DNA of 64,000 bases from Leptospira perolatii (lineage in GTDB: Bacteria > Spirochaetota > Leptospiria > Leptospirales > Leptospiraceae). This document shows positions 1-10,531 of this stretch, piece by piece. Under the pieces are notes generated by a model. That model saw only the letters and a list, made by a program, of their open reading frames with translations, was not told the origin of the DNA and made no database searches. The DNA lies in the NCBI RefSeq assembly GCF_002811875.1, contig NZ_NPDZ01000001.1:372001-436000 (forward strand), in the 5' to 3' direction. A program made the position numbers and the translations under genes. Within the stretch, counting starts at the first letter, position 1; each line of letters opens with the position of its first letter.

Positions 1-1067
1 TGTTGTCCACCCTCGATGAATGGAAACAGGGATTCTAAAGACCAGATATTCATTAGCAATATCCAAAAGATTAGAACTATAAATACGAGCACTAAAAGAA
101 AGCCGATTGTTCCAAACAGAAAGTTTCTTACGAATCTAAGTTGCAGATAGCTTAATCCTAAAATTAGGTTTTCGGTTTTTCCCAATTCAGAACTTTTTCC
201 GAGCCTCAAATAGTTTCTGACATAGAAGCCAGAAAGTACCAGAATTGCGCCTAATAACAATGCTCCGAACTGGCTCGCGTAATTTTTTTGCAATAGGAAT
301 AAAGGAATGTATACGAGGTTTCCAATTAGAATTCCTAAGAATAGGATTCCGAGGAAATGCAAAATGCCATCGATCAGGGATTCGCTTTCTGCTTTTTTTC
401 CGGTCCTAAATTCGGCTTCATCTTCCTCCAAATTATGCAAGGTATGAAATCGATTTGCCTCTTCCTTTTTGAAAAGCTCTCCGATTCGAATTGCGAAATT
501 CACGAGTAATACAATCCATGCTAAGCAGATCAGGATTCCGGGAAATACCCAAGTCATTGAATCCGGAGATCTTCCCAAAGCTCCGAATAGCGCAGTTAGT
601 ACGGAAATTCCGTAAATCAGTCCAAAAACGTAAAGCACCCGATTCATGAAGGAATAAAAGTATGCTCGAAACTTTAAGGAAGCGATGGAAGAGAGAGACA
701 GTAATATTAGAAAACAATAAAATAGAATTTGAATCCTTTGTCCGAGAAGCACTCTTTCCATTCTGTCAATGGTATCTTCCGGTTGGGAGTCCGAAGGGAT
801 CGAAGCGTCTTTTAGTTCCTTTAAAATGTCCGAGGTCAGCAACATCTGAGAAATTGCTCCGCCCTGGAAATAAAATCCGGATCTAGGTTCCTTTCCTGAG
901 CCGTCTAACATCGCGTCCATCGTGGCAGTGTCGTTTGCATCCAAAAATGTAGGCTGCACAAATAACTGGAAAACGCAGACGATCAAAAGTACGATCGGAA
1001 TTGCGTAGGCAATGATGAGCTTAATAGGATATTTTAAGAATTGTTTTAGTTTTGTAAGTGGATTCAT
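1..1067 (-). CDS. Integral membrane protein, unknown function (C-terminus cut by window edge)
   Basis: An open frame runs without a stop from an ATG at 1067 to the window edge, so about 355 residues are seen and the C-terminus is missing. I do not recognise the family. The N-terminus is short and basic, followed by a hydrophobic segment at about residues 14-35, then a soluble loop of about 80 residues rich in Asp and Glu. Several further strongly hydrophobic segments follow (about residues 118-130, 145-165, 180-200 and three or more after 255), so it is a polytopic inner-membrane protein. It starts only 12 bases after the stop of the upstream membrane-anchored protein, which implies co-transcription. 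No catalytic motif is visible. The existence of the gene is well supported; its function is unknown. Confidence 0.7.
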   Translation of the reverse strand, partial: MNPLTKLKQFLKYPIKLIIAYAIPIVLLIVCVFQLFVQPTFLDANDTATMDAMLDGSGKEPRSGFYFQGGAISQMLLTSDILKELKDASIPSDSQPEDTIDRMERVLLGQRIQILFYCFLILLSLSSIASLKFRAYFYSFMNRVLYVFGLIYGISVLTALFGALGRSPDSMTWVFPGILICLAWIVLLVNFAIRIGELFKKEEANRFHTLHNLEEDEAEFRTGKKAESESLIDGILHFLGILFLGILIGNLVYIPLFLLQKNYASQFGALLLGAILVLSGFYVRNYLRLGKSSELGKTENLILGLSYLQLRFVRNFLFGTIGFLLVLVFIVLIFWILLMNIWSLESLFPFIEGGQ

Positions 1068-1079
1068 GTAAGTGTTGGA

Positions 1080-2096
1080 TTAAAAAAGAAAAACGTAAAC
1101 TAGCACCATGCCGATTCCGAGAATTCCTAATGCAATTAGAACTGTCAGAAGTAGGCTCGATTCACCCGCTTCCAAGTTCGTGCTGGAAACTGGACTCGAT
1201 TTGACCTCGGATTTTGATGGCCTGGTCGTGGATTTTTCGCCCGTATACAAACGGACTTTTACAGAGTTTTCTTCTTCGTAAATTTTTCCAAAGATATCGT
1301 TCCCAATTTTGACTACTGCCTCGCTTTCTGTTCCTTTGTTTTCTGTCACGACTATGGAACCGGGCACAGGACTAATAGAGCCATCCTCTTTTCTCAGCTT
1401 TAAGGAATCGATCACACTTTTTGTGGTAGGATCGGAATCTATCAGTTGGAGAACAACTTGGTCCCCAGGTTTTAGCTGATTCACCGGGATCCCTGAAACC
1501 GGCGAAAGCATAAACTTAAACTGGATTCTGGTCGCATTCTGGGGGATCATCGAATCAATCCCTTGGGCGCTTGGTATTTCGACTGCGCTAACAACTTCTG
1601 GAGGAGCTCCTATATCTGCGGGAGAAGATTCCAAACTTTCGCCGGGACCACGATCCAGGTTGGCTTCGTCCATAGAAGAACGGTCTACCATTCTGTAAAA
1701 TAATGCGATATCAGGCTTGGAATTACCAATCGCCTGGTTGATCACTTGGTTGAGTAAGTATCGGATCTTCTCGTCTTCCCTCTTGTTTACATAATGAAGT
1801 AGTTGCTCCATGAAATCATCGGATCGCCCACTTTGTTGAAACAATTCAGCGAGTTTAATTGTAAGATTTTTTAGCTGCTTGGTCTCGTACTTGATCTTTT
1901 GGCAGAGGTTGAGTACGTCCTTGAAACTAGCGCTGGAAAGAGGGATGTTGATCAACTCACTGTTTCCGACAGCTACCAAATCCATTTTCTCCACGCGACT
2001 GTTTAATGGATCCAGAATTGCACCAAATAGTACGTAAAGGGAGGAAGTAGAATCCCACGATTGGAATAAAAACGAATATACTTGGTTAGATGTCAT
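1080..2096 (-). CDS. Hypothetical protein with C-terminal membrane anchor
   Basis: A 338-residue protein I do not recognise. The N-terminal half (about 1-160) is soluble and helical with charged segments. The middle (about 190-280) looks beta-rich with repeated Val/Ile-Gly patterns, and residues 285-305 form a Ser/Thr/Lys linker. A single strong hydrophobic helix at about 315-338 ends the protein, so it is probably a tail-anchored inner-membrane protein. No signal peptide is seen. The stop is 12 bases before the start of the next minus-strand membrane protein, so the two are probably one operon and may act together. There is no clear ribosome site before the ATG, so the start could lie slightly downstream. 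Confidence 0.65.
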   Translation of the reverse strand: MTSNQVYSFLFQSWDSTSSLYVLFGAILDPLNSRVEKMDLVAVGNSELINIPLSSASFKDVLNLCQKIKYETKQLKNLTIKLAELFQQSGRSDDFMEQLLHYVNKREDEKIRYLLNQVINQAIGNSKPDIALFYRMVDRSSMDEANLDRGPGESLESSPADIGAPPEVVSAVEIPSAQGIDSMIPQNATRIQFKFMLSPVSGIPVNQLKPGDQVVLQLIDSDPTTKSVIDSLKLRKEDGSISPVPGSIVVTENKGTESEAVVKIGNDIFGKIYEEENSVKVRLYTGEKSTTRPSKSEVKSSPVSSTNLEAGESSLLLTVLIALGILGIGMVLVYVFLF

Positions 2097-2238
2097 AATT
2101 GTTTATCGCGGGCAGATTGTACTCTAGTATTCGATCGGAATCGACTTTAATTTTGACATTCTGGTTCGGAATCTTAGAATTGTCAAACTAAGGAATTCCA
2201 TCGAGGGACGGATTTTCCAAATATGAATATTATCAAGA

Positions 2239-3621
2239 ATGAACTTTCTCTTTTCTAGAACTCCTTTAATTCTTCTCTTAACATCGCGCTATATCAAAGG
2301 CTCAAGAGCGGCCGGCTTACTCTCTTTGAAATCTAGAGTTTCGTTTGTTGTGATGACCGTCGGTGTGTCCTTGTTGATCGTGGTACTTTCCATATTCAAC
2401 GGATTCCAAAGGCAGGTCAAAGAATCACTTTGGCAAGGTGGATCTCACATAACAATCGAGAGCAACGCAGGATCCGGCGAAATCCCGAACTACGATAAGA
2501 TCATCCGTTGGATCGACAAGGTCCCGGAGCTTAAAGAAAGGATCGTGTCTGTGGAAGGGGGGATCCAGAGTCACGGTCTCATCCAGAATTATAACTCTTT
2601 TTATCCTGTGATTATCCGGGCTGTCCCAGTAAGCGGTGTGGATGACTTGCTGCAAACAAAGTTACCTAACTTCCCAAGGGTAGTGCATTACAACAGAGAA
2701 GAGTTAACACTAATCAATAAAGAGAATTTCATCGTAATCGGAAAGGAGATGAAGGACCTATATAATTTCGGCCTGGGCAGGCAGCTCACTTTGGCTGTTC
2801 CCGGTGGTAGGTTCTCATTGGGCAAAGGAGTGGAAGTCAGCATAGAGAACTTTAGAGTATCAGGATTTTTTAAAACAGGCAATTATCAGTTCGATTCTCG
2901 CTATGTCTACATGTCTCTCCCTGTGGCTCAAAAGTTTTTTAAACTCCGAAATTCCGTGAACCAAGTTTCGATTAAAGTGAAATCTTTGGATGATCTTTCT
3001 TTTTGCAAAAGAAGATTGCTCCGTCTGTTTTCAGAGCTCGAGTTCGAAGCTGAAGTAGAAGTTGCATCTTCGCTTAACGTTCGAACGATAGCCGAAGAAC
3101 AAGAGAACTTTTTAGCCGCATTGAGATTGGAAAAAACAATCATTTCTATTATCGTTTTCTTATTCATTATTCTGGCGGCTCTTGGAATGGTCGCCTCGGT
3201 TTACTCGCTGGTTCGGGCAAAAAGGAAGTCCATTGGAGTTTTGAAGGCTCTTGGATTGCCATCTTCTGATATACTTCTTATCTTCACTTTGAACGCAATG
3301 CTTGTAGGAATTCTGGCATCTTTAGTGGGCGGAGTCACAGGAATCTTTTTGGCTAGCTCTCTGGAAACTATTATCAACGGACTTTCCGAAGTGATCAATA
3401 TGATCGGTCCGATTCTATATGTCTTTCTCGGAAGAGAATGGAGCAATGTGGAATTGGTTCCAAAGAACATTTATTATTTCGATCACATTCCCGTGGATAT
3501 AGACATCGCATTTATCTTCATGGTTACAACTTCGGCTACTATCTTGTCCGGAATTGCTGGATATTTTCCAGCCCGCTGGGCGGCTAGTCTGAATCCAGTA
3601 GATACAATCAGGAACGACTAA
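2239..3621 (+). CDS. lolC: Lipoprotein-releasing ABC transporter permease (LolC/LolE family)
   Basis: This is the inner-membrane permease that, with the LolD ATPase, extracts mature lipoproteins from the inner membrane and hands them to a periplasmic carrier. At 460 residues it is slightly longer than usual (about 400-415). The N-terminal transmembrane helix (about 38-58, after a basic YIKGSR-like stretch) is followed by a large periplasmic domain (about 65-290). An FtsX-type C-terminal module carries three helices at about 300-325, 345-375 and 425-445, with the family-typical end in which PARWAAS and LNPVDTIR are seen. One permease gene is present, so it could act as a homodimer (LolF-like) or pair with a partner elsewhere. 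The ATPase starts one base after its stop, so the pair is translationally coupled. Confidence 0.88.
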   Translation: MNFLFSRTPLILLLTSRYIKGSRAAGLLSLKSRVSFVVMTVGVSLLIVVLSIFNGFQRQVKESLWQGGSHITIESNAGSGEIPNYDKIIRWIDKVPELKERIVSVEGGIQSHGLIQNYNSFYPVIIRAVPVSGVDDLLQTKLPNFPRVVHYNREELTLINKENFIVIGKEMKDLYNFGLGRQLTLAVPGGRFSLGKGVEVSIENFRVSGFFKTGNYQFDSRYVYMSLPVAQKFFKLRNSVNQVSIKVKSLDDLSFCKRRLLRLFSELEFEAEVEVASSLNVRTIAEEQENFLAALRLEKTIISIIVFLFIILAALGMVASVYSLVRAKRKSIGVLKALGLPSSDILLIFTLNAMLVGILASLVGGVTGIFLASSLETIINGLSEVINMIGPILYVFLGREWSNVELVPKNIYYFDHIPVDIDIAFIFMVTTSATILSGIAGYFPARWAASLNPVDTIRND

Positions 3622-3622
3622 C

Positions 3623-4312
3623 GTGAGTTTGATCAAGATCAGAAATTTAGTAAAAACCTATCACGTACTGGAAAAGGAATTTAGTATCCTAGATGGCTTG
3701 GATATGGAAGTAGCCGAAGGCGAAATCTTTTCAGTAGAAGGCAAATCCGGGATCGGAAAATCTACTTTATTGAATATTTTGGGAGCGATGGATACCTTTG
3801 ATTCCGGTGAAGTGGAGGTATGCGGTGTTTCCCTAAGCAATCTAGAGGAAAAGGAAAAAGAAAATTTTAGAGCAGAAAAGGTTGCATTTGTATTTCAACA
3901 CCATTTACTCTTACCCGACTTCTCTGCCCTAGAGAATGTTTCGATTCCTCTACTAATTAGAGGATATTCTCCGAATCGCGCTAGAGAAGAGGCGACTGCA
4001 ATGCTTGAGAAAGTAGGACTGAAAGAAAGAATTCAGAGTTTTCCTTCCCAACTTTCCGGAGGAGAAAGCGCGAGGGTCGGTGTCGCGAGAGCACTTGTAG
4101 CTGGCAAAAAGCTGATTTTGGCGGACGAGCCTACAGGTAATTTGGATAGGGAGAATTCACGAAACCTAATGGGCCTGATCCAAGAGCTACAGAAGGATCT
4201 AAAATTTGGACTGATTCTAGTGACTCACGATATGGAGCTTGCGGCTTTAGCGCATAAAAGAAACCAAATCTATCAAGGAAAACTACGTCCTGTTCAACAG
4301 GCGCTTGCCTAA
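3623..4312 (+). CDS. lolD: Lipoprotein-releasing ABC transporter ATP-binding protein LolD
   Basis: ATPase of the lipoprotein-releasing transporter. Of its 229 residues, Walker A reads GKSGIGKST (about 40-48), the signature [15 protein letters not shown] (about 142-156) and Walker [13 protein letters not shown] (about 162-173), followed by an H-loop VTHD. The length is typical of LolD/MacB/FtsE-type ATPases. Close linkage to a LolC/E permease favours LolD over FtsE or MacB. The start is a GTG one base after the permease stop, so translation is probably coupled. The ORF of the next gene begins at or just after its stop. The assignment is strong as a family and good as a specific role. Confidence 0.9.
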   Translation: MSLIKIRNLVKTYHVLEKEFSILDGLDMEVAEGEIFSVEGKSGIGKSTLLNILGAMDTFDSGEVEVCGVSLSNLEEKEKENFRAEKVAFVFQHHLLLPDFSALENVSIPLLIRGYSPNRAREEATAMLEKVGLKERIQSFPSQLSGGESARVGVARALVAGKKLILADEPTGNLDRENSRNLMGLIQELQKDLKFGLILVTHDMELAALAHKRNQIYQGKLRPVQQALA

Positions 4313-4328
4313 CCAAGGTTTAATGTGT

Positions 4329-5222
4329 ATGAGCAAGTGCATTTACTGTGGAACTTCGCTTCGGGATTGGAAAGACCACGGTAAAATTGGATGCGCTCAT
4401 TGCCTGAACTTATTTCAGTCCGATTATATTCGCTATATCCCGTCTAGGGAAAAAGAAGATTGGGAACCTCCCAAGAGAGTCCCACTATTCAAAGAATGGA
4501 AGAAATTATCGAGCGAACCAATCCATCGTCTAGCTAAAAGGATCGATTCTTGGAAGCTTCCTTTTTCCTATCGTTTTCGAATTACGAGAAACCCAAAAGG
4601 TTCTGTTTATCCTATTCGTTTATCAAAATCGATCGCTCCCGAAAAAGTACTCCAGAAATGCTTGCCTGATATTCTCGAAGAAATTTTGTCTGAAAATGAA
4701 ACTGAGTCTTCGAATACGAAGCGAAGTAAATCTTTTTCGGAAACCATTGCTCCTAGAAGCCGGTCCAACAATCGTATCCGATCTTCTCTTTATTCAAATG
4801 GAGGCAGGCTTCTCTTCGGTGACGAAGACCAGGTGCGCTGGGAATTTGTAACCGACAGTTTGTTCGAATTAGAAACTGTCCTCAATTCCAACTTTTTGGA
4901 AAAATTTTGGAAACCTCAAGTCTTTGATTACAAAGAAGGGATAGGATATATATCTTCTTGTCCTACTAATTCAGGTGAAGGCGATAAGCTGTCAGTAGCT
5001 ATACCATTTGGCTTATCCCAAACTGGAGAGTTAGACGGATTTGTGCTCCCGGAGAACTGGGGTTTTTATCGGGAAGATGTTATAGAAAGAATTGTTTTTT
5101 TCCGGAAAAATTTTGGCCTAGTTAGAAAAAATTCCTTTTTCAATTTCGTTTCCTATTTAGCTTTACTGGTAAGGGGCCGAGTTGAAGGGGAGAAAAGTTC
5201 TCATACCTGTCAATATTTTTGA
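4329..5222 (+). CDS. McsA-type zinc finger fused to a truncated, degenerate McsB-like arginine-kinase domain
   Basis: Numbering is from the upstream TTG at 4305; the ATG at 4329 is preferred because an AAGG lies 10 bases before it (ATG 4323 is another option). A CxxC-14-CxxC zinc finger (Cys12, 15, 30, 33) resembles the McsA N-terminus. Residues 90-223 then match the N-terminal part of the bacterial guanidino-kinase McsB: RFRITRN (compare SRIRLARN), GDEDQVRWE (compare EEDHxRIQ) and GYISSCPTN, the phosphagen-kinase signature with its cysteine at 219. The signature then reads SGEG instead of xGTG. Only about 85 residues follow, where McsB has about 150, so the C-terminal nucleotide and substrate region is missing. 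In Firmicutes mcsA and mcsB are separate genes before clpC; here clpC follows by 107 bases. It is probably an adaptor or regulator of ClpC rather than an active kinase (inference). Confidence 0.68.
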   Translation: MSKCIYCGTSLRDWKDHGKIGCAHCLNLFQSDYIRYIPSREKEDWEPPKRVPLFKEWKKLSSEPIHRLAKRIDSWKLPFSYRFRITRNPKGSVYPIRLSKSIAPEKVLQKCLPDILEEILSENETESSNTKRSKSFSETIAPRSRSNNRIRSSLYSNGGRLLFGDEDQVRWEFVTDSLFELETVLNSNFLEKFWKPQVFDYKEGIGYISSCPTNSGEGDKLSVAIPFGLSQTGELDGFVLPENWGFYREDVIERIVFFRKNFGLVRKNSFFNFVSYLALLVRGRVEGEKSSHTCQYF

Positions 5223-5329
5223 AAAAAAGAACCGATAGTTTTCGTAAGGGAAATGAATCGGACGTAAAGTTGGAAATTGGAAATTTAACCAGTCTAACTC
5301 TATGAACTGCCTCAGGGATTATCGCAATT

Positions 5330-7870
5330 ATGTTGGAATTCACTAAAAGAGCAAAACGAGTAATAAACGAAATCGCACAAGACGAAGCAAAACGTCTAGG
5401 CAGCGAATTCATTGGGCCGGAACATATCCTTTTAGGATTGTTAAAAGAAGAAGATTCGGTTGCGATTAAAATCTTAAACAACCTGAATATCAATCTGAAC
5501 GAACTTCGAAAAGAAGTAGAGAGACGCACCCGCGAAAACGCAGGAACTCTACTGATGGATATGGCCCAAGGGCAAGATCGTTATCAAAAGATCATCGAGC
5601 TATCCAAAGAAGAAGCAAAGCGTTTGAAACACAATTATGTGGGAACAGAGCATATTCTTTTGGCATTGCTGCGAGATAACAATAATATCGCAGGTGGAGC
5701 TCTGTATTCGTTTAGCGTAAATTATAACGTGATCAAAGGAGAGATCCTGCGTCTGTTAGGTGCACCTCCTACGAGCACGGTCGGAGTTTCTAGCCAACCG
5801 ACATCACAAACAGGTACTCCTCGCCAAGAAAAGACCAAGACTCCGATTTTGGATGAGTTCGCTCGGGATCTAACTCAATTAGCAAAAGATAAAAAATTAG
5901 ATCCTGTCGTTGGTCGACAAAATGAAATTCAAAGGGTGATTCAAATTCTTTCTAGAAAGACTAAAAACAATCCGGTGCTCGTTGGGGAGTCTGGAGTTGG
6001 AAAGACAGCCATCGTTGAAGGCCTGGCGCTTTCTATTGTAGATAAGAATGTTCCGGATCTTTTGTTTGAAAAGAGAGTACTCTCTTTGGATTTAGCAAGT
6101 TTGATTGCTGGAACAAAATACCGCGGTGAATTTGAAGAGCGTCTGAAAAAGATCATGAAGGAGATCTCTTCTTCTAACAATATTATTATTTTTATAGATG
6201 AGTTGCATACTTTGATCGGTGCAGGTGCCGCGGAAGGCGCTGTAGATGCAGCGAACATTTTGAAGCCTGCTCTTGCAAGGGGAGAACTTCAGTGTATCGG
6301 TGCTACTACTAGTACGGAATACAGAAAGTATATTGAGCGAGATTCCGCACTAGAGAGAAGATTCCAAGTTGTGAAAGTCGCCGAGCCATCGGTAGATGAT
6401 GCAATTCTCATTCTGCAAGGATTGAAAAAAGCATATGAAGCGCACCACAAAGTGCGTTATTCCGAAAGAGCTTTGGAACAATCGGTTAAACTATCTCATC
6501 GTTATATCAATGACAGGTATCTACCTGACAAAGCGATCGATATTATTGACGAAGCTGGAGCAAAAGCTCGTCTCGCGAATTGTGCTCGTCCTCAGGCGAT
6601 CAAAGATCTAGAGGACGAAATCAAATCTCTTTCTCAAAAGAAAGAGGATCTGGTGAGAGCACAAGAGTACGAAAAGGCTGCCGGTGTTCGGGACGAGGTC
6701 AATCGCAAGAAACAATCTTTAGAAGAGAAGATCCGTTCTTGGCAAGAGAAGATGGACGACTTCGCAGTTTCTATTGATGAGGACGATATACTCTCCGTAA
6801 TCTCTCAGTGGACCGGAATTCCGTTGGAAAGAATGGAAGAGAGCGAATCTGAAAGATTGCTCCGTCTAGAAGAGGAATTGAAGAAACGTGTAGTCGGACA
6901 AGTCGATGCGATCGAGAAAATTTCGAGAGCAGTTCGCAGAGCTAGAACAGGATTCAAGAACGAACGTCGTCCGACCGGGTCCTTTATTTTCCTTGGACCT
7001 ACGGGAGTTGGTAAGACTGAATTAGCAAAAGCTTTGGCTGAGTTCCTTTTCGGAGACCAGGATGCAATGCTTAGAGTCGATATGTCCGAATACATGGAAC
7101 CGCACGCCGTAAGTAGATTGATCGGTGCGCCTCCGGGTTACGTAGGATATGATGACGGCGGACAACTCACGGAGTTCGTACGTAAAAAACCTTATTCTAT
7201 CATTCTCTTGGATGAGATCGAAAAGGCTCACCACGATATTTTCAACGTCTTGTTGCAAGTAATGGAAGAAGGAAACCTGACTGACACTAAAGGTCGCAAG
7301 GTAAACTTCAGAGATACGATCATTATCATGACTTCGAACATCGGAGCAAAAGAGATTTCGAGTACTGTGCGTTTGGGCTTCGAGGATCGTTCCGGTGAGG
7401 AAGATCAATACAAGTCTGACCAAGCTAGAGAGCAGTTGAAAAAACACTTCAACCCAGAGTTCTTGAACCGGGTCGATGAAGTAGTATATTTCAGACCTCT
7501 CAACAAAGACGATATCATGGCAATCATCGACATTATGGCGAAGGATACCAACAAACGACTCTTGGATAAAAAGATCAAAATCGAAGTTACCCAAGAAGCA
7601 AAAGAGCATTTTGTCGATATAGGCTATGACGAGAAGTTCGGAGCACGTCCTCTGCGCAGAGTCTTCCAAAGAGATTTAGAAGATTATATGGCAGTTCAGA
7701 CCCTGAAAGGAGCTTATAAAGATCCTACAAGTATCACGGTCAGCTTTAAGGACGGAAAACTGGAATTTGTGGAAGAACCTTGGACAGATTATAAACCGGC
7801 AGACCAGCACCAAGGTGGAGACAATTCTTCTAACAATTCCGAACGTTCCGAAGAACCTGCTCTAGTGTAA
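5330..7870 (+). CDS. clpC: ATP-dependent Clp protease ATP-binding subunit ClpC
   Basis: AAA+ unfoldase that feeds substrates to ClpP. Its 846 residues have the canonical order: two N-terminal Clp repeats (about 1-145), first AAA module with Walker A GESGVGKT (about 219-226) and Walker B IIIFIDE, then a coiled-coil/UVR middle domain (about 410-475). The second AAA module has Walker [10 protein letters not shown] (about 558-566) and Walker B IILLDE, followed by a C-terminal D2-small domain. The UVR middle region separates ClpC from ClpA and the short linker separates it from ClpB. In Gram-positive bacteria ClpC works with McsA/McsB adaptors, and the gene just upstream encodes a fused McsA/McsB-like protein. 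No CtsR-type direct repeat was seen upstream. The ATG at 5330 gives a full N-domain. Confidence 0.95.
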   Translation: MLEFTKRAKRVINEIAQDEAKRLGSEFIGPEHILLGLLKEEDSVAIKILNNLNINLNELRKEVERRTRENAGTLLMDMAQGQDRYQKIIELSKEEAKRLKHNYVGTEHILLALLRDNNNIAGGALYSFSVNYNVIKGEILRLLGAPPTSTVGVSSQPTSQTGTPRQEKTKTPILDEFARDLTQLAKDKKLDPVVGRQNEIQRVIQILSRKTKNNPVLVGESGVGKTAIVEGLALSIVDKNVPDLLFEKRVLSLDLASLIAGTKYRGEFEERLKKIMKEISSSNNIIIFIDELHTLIGAGAAEGAVDAANILKPALARGELQCIGATTSTEYRKYIERDSALERRFQVVKVAEPSVDDAILILQGLKKAYEAHHKVRYSERALEQSVKLSHRYINDRYLPDKAIDIIDEAGAKARLANCARPQAIKDLEDEIKSLSQKKEDLVRAQEYEKAAGVRDEVNRKKQSLEEKIRSWQEKMDDFAVSIDEDDILSVISQWTGIPLERMEESESERLLRLEEELKKRVVGQVDAIEKISRAVRRARTGFKNERRPTGSFIFLGPTGVGKTELAKALAEFLFGDQDAMLRVDMSEYMEPHAVSRLIGAPPGYVGYDDGGQLTEFVRKKPYSIILLDEIEKAHHDIFNVLLQVMEEGNLTDTKGRKVNFRDTIIIMTSNIGAKEISSTVRLGFEDRSGEEDQYKSDQAREQLKKHFNPEFLNRVDEVVYFRPLNKDDIMAIIDIMAKDTNKRLLDKKIKIEVTQEAKEHFVDIGYDEKFGARPLRRVFQRDLEDYMAVQTLKGAYKDPTSITVSFKDGKLEFVEEPWTDYKPADQHQGGDNSSNNSERSEEPALV

Positions 7871-7973
7871 AAAATGTCTGGTCCGACAAGGGCCAGGCTT
7901 TCGAAACCAGAGTTACTGACGCCCTTGGGACGTTGTGCGGAATCCACGGAATTTTTGTAAGAAGGGAAAACCG

Positions 7974-8399
7974 ATGCCGTATCTGATTCCTGTACTTTTC
8001 GTGATCTCCTATCTTTTCGTAAGGAAAGTATGGTTTCACCTTAGAAAGATTCGGACAGTCGCGGGCATCGAAAAAATCTCACTCTGCCTATTTGAGCCCG
8101 ATTTATTTCTTCCCGAGGTACGAGTGCTTTACAAATACTACTTTCAGGGTGGAGTATATTTCGGTTCAGGGTATATATTACTCACCGATTTCTTAAGTAG
8201 GGAAGAATACGAACTTTATAAAAATACGGATGACCTGCCCGTTCTAGAAGTGGGCGAATTTCAGATTGTTTCCGAAGAAAAGATCGAACACTTTCTGATT
8301 TCAAAATTCCCGAGTATTATCGTATTCATCGATCCTGTGGAGCCTTATCACTCCTTAATCGATTGTATTAATGCAAAATCGATGGAAGTTCCTACCTAG
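7974..8399 (+). CDS. Small single-pass membrane protein, unknown function
   Basis: A 141-residue protein I do not recognise. The start at 7974 is chosen because a GAAGGG ribosome site lies 7 bases upstream; the longer frame from 7935 has no such site. One hydrophobic helix at about residues 3-17 is followed by basic residues. A soluble domain of about 115 residues of mixed alpha/beta character follows, with two Asp/Glu-Pro-rich turns and no catalytic motif. It follows clpC by about 100 bases on the same strand and precedes a TPR protein by 18 bases. It may therefore be part of either transcript. Confidence 0.65.
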   Translation: MPYLIPVLFVISYLFVRKVWFHLRKIRTVAGIEKISLCLFEPDLFLPEVRVLYKYYFQGGVYFGSGYILLTDFLSREEYELYKNTDDLPVLEVGEFQIVSEEKIEHFLISKFPSIIVFIDPVEPYHSLIDCINAKSMEVPT

Positions 8400-8417
8400 C
8401 CCGCTCGATCGGAGTGA

Positions 8418-9215
8418 ATGACTGCCAATATGTTAAAAACTTTCTTAATCCCAGGGATGGGTATTGTTCTTGCTTTATCTTTTTCACAGCTTCACGCGCA
8501 GGAGTTAGACTACGGCGCGGCGATGGCAGAATACCAGTCCGGCAATTCCGAAAAAGCCCTCGAGATTATTCGAGCTTTGCATGAACAGGGGAAACGTTCT
8601 TATGAAACTCACTATCTTGCTGCCTTTTGCCACTACAAACAAGGAAGGAATAAATCGGCAGCGACTCATTGGTCTGAGGCACTCAAATTAAAACCCGGGG
8701 ACGCTGCAGTCAGTTCAGACTTTGCTAGATATCTGATCCAGGTAGGCAGAAGCGAAGATGCACTCGAAATTATCACGAAGGCATATCAAACTCATCCGAA
8801 GGACAGACAAGTTCGTTTATTATTTGCAACGTCTTTGCTCTATACTGGTCAAGCTCGAGATGCATTATATGTGATCGAAAAGTTAAAGGCAGAAGATCCA
8901 AACGACTACAAACCTTTGGTCATTGAAGCACAAACTTATTTTTATTTGGGCAGCCCAGAGAAAGCAGAGGTAAGTTTAAAGTGGGCTCAGTCCTTAGTTC
9001 CCGAAAACTCAGCTATCCTGAATAATCTCGCCTTGGTTTATGAAAAAGCCGGAAACCAAGAAGCAAAACGCGGTAATACCAAAAAAGCCTTGGAACATTA
9101 TAAAAATGCAAAGGAACAAGTGGACGCTGCTTTAAAAATAAAATCGGATGAAAGGATCCAAGGCAACCAACGCAGAATAGAGGCAAGAATCAATGCACTC
9201 AACTCAGGCGGATAA
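8418..9215 (+). CDS. Exported tetratricopeptide-repeat protein
   Basis: A 265-residue protein with an N-terminal signal sequence (hydrophobic about 6-24, ending in the signal-peptidase-I-like LHAQ). About five TPR-like helical repeats follow, with the typical pattern of small residues (AxxxY, AxxxLxxAL, PxNxxxLxNLAxxYE). The conserved [12 protein letters not shown] near residue 195 is a clear TPR helix. It is probably a periplasmic or envelope scaffold for protein-protein contacts; no enzyme motif is seen. A GGAG just before the ATG at 8418 supports the start. Its 3' end overlaps the start of the tRNA methylthiotransferase gene by 23 bases, so the two are translationally linked. Confidence 0.75.
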   Translation: MTANMLKTFLIPGMGIVLALSFSQLHAQELDYGAAMAEYQSGNSEKALEIIRALHEQGKRSYETHYLAAFCHYKQGRNKSAATHWSEALKLKPGDAAVSSDFARYLIQVGRSEDALEIITKAYQTHPKDRQVRLLFATSLLYTGQARDALYVIEKLKAEDPNDYKPLVIEAQTYFYLGSPEKAEVSLKWAQSLVPENSAILNNLALVYEKAGNQEAKRGNTKKALEHYKNAKEQVDAALKIKSDERIQGNQRRIEARINALNSGG

Positions 9216-10506
9216 AAAAGTTCTATTTCATACTCTCGGATGCCGTCTGAATTTTTTTGAATCCGACGGCTTATACGCTTCTTTATCCAAACACGGCTAT
9301 CGGACCGCGACGGAAGGAGAAAACCCGGACGTTGTTGTGGTCAATACTTGCACGGTTACCAATAAAGCTGATTCAAGAAATCGTAATATTATTCGAAATG
9401 CTGTAAAAAGATATCCGGGTGCGCAGGTATGGGTGACCGGATGCTACGCCGAAACTGATAAGAAGTCGATTGAATCTATACCTGGAATCGCAGGCGTTTT
9501 AGGAAATTCGGAAAAATCACAGCTGCCTTACAAGATTCTTGAGTCAGAAGGTAAATTCATACTTCCGGAAAAGGAACTGGATCGATTTTCTTATTCGGAT
9601 GTTTTACCGAACGGACATACCAGAGCTTATCTGAAAGTCCAAGACGGCTGCGATCGAAAATGCTCCTATTGCAAGATTCCGCAAGCTCGAGGAAAGGGTC
9701 AAAGCAGAGAATGGAAAGATGTTCTAGACCAAGTTTCCTTTTTGCAGGATAACGGAGTAGGAGAGATCATACTTACCGGAGTCAATCTAGGTTGGTATCG
9801 TGATCAAAATGGAAAGAAATCATTTTTGAAATTGATAGAGGCGATTCTTAACATATTGGAATACTCCAGGCTTAGACTCTCCTCGATCGAGCCTCCCGAT
9901 GTAGGGACCGAACTTGCGGATTTAATGAGTCATCCACGCTTCTGTCATTTTCTACACGTTCCGCTGCAAAGTGGAAGCAGAGAGATCCTAAAGAAAATGA
10001 AAAGAAGTTACACTCCTGAAACTTTCAGAAAGAGAATAGAGCTAGCAAAATCAAAGATTCCCGGACTCTTTCTCGGAACCGACATTATTGTAGGATTTCC
10101 GGGAGAAACCGAATCCGATTTCAACGATTCGATTAATTTAATAAGCGAATTAGGTTTTTCAAAAATACATGCATTTCCTTTTTCCGTGAGGAGAAATACC
10201 GCAGCGGAAGAGTTTTCGGAGACCTTATCCAAAGAAGAAAAAAAAGAAAGAGTACATCGATTGATGGACGTTTCTAAATCTTTGCATCAATCTTATGCAG
10301 AAAAAAGTTTTGGAGAAAGGCGTGAAGCTATCTTGGAGAAAGATGGAATTGCAGTCACGGATAACTACTTAAAAGTTTCCTTACCGGACTCGGAAATCAG
10401 GACGCTTTCTTCCGGCCAATTTTTGACAGTAGAAATTGGAGAATATCTGCCCGAGCAAGACAAGGAAGGAAAAGTCAAAGGCAGAATTTTACAGGCGATC
10501 GGTTAA
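9193..10506 (+). CDS. mtaB: tRNA (N6-threonylcarbamoyladenosine-C2)-methylthiotransferase MtaB-type
   Basis: Radical-SAM enzyme that adds a methylthio group to t6A37 of ANN-decoding tRNAs. The 437-residue protein has the N-terminal UPF0004 domain with Cys residues in TLGCRLN, VNTCTVT and TGCYAET for the auxiliary [4Fe-4S] cluster. The radical-SAM motif lies in [13 protein letters not shown] (about 150-162, CxxxCxxC). A C-terminal TRAM-like domain (about 370-437) follows. [15 protein letters not shown] resembles MtaB/YqeV more than MiaB or RimO, which is why MtaB is preferred. The start lies inside the end of the upstream TPR gene. Family assignment is secure; the exact tRNA substrate is inferred. 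Confidence 0.88.
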   Translation: MHSTQADKKVLFHTLGCRLNFFESDGLYASLSKHGYRTATEGENPDVVVVNTCTVTNKADSRNRNIIRNAVKRYPGAQVWVTGCYAETDKKSIESIPGIAGVLGNSEKSQLPYKILESEGKFILPEKELDRFSYSDVLPNGHTRAYLKVQDGCDRKCSYCKIPQARGKGQSREWKDVLDQVSFLQDNGVGEIILTGVNLGWYRDQNGKKSFLKLIEAILNILEYSRLRLSSIEPPDVGTELADLMSHPRFCHFLHVPLQSGSREILKKMKRSYTPETFRKRIELAKSKIPGLFLGTDIIVGFPGETESDFNDSINLISELGFSKIHAFPFSVRRNTAAEEFSETLSKEEKKERVHRLMDVSKSLHQSYAEKSFGERREAILEKDGIAVTDNYLKVSLPDSEIRTLSSGQFLTVEIGEYLPEQDKEGKVKGRILQAIG

Positions 10507-10531
10507 CAAATCGGAGATACGTGTACAAAAC

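Noticed and set aside
7022..7669. 215-residue minus-strand frame antisense to clpC
   Set aside because: Runs opposite to a highly conserved AAA+ region; no motif or ribosome site.
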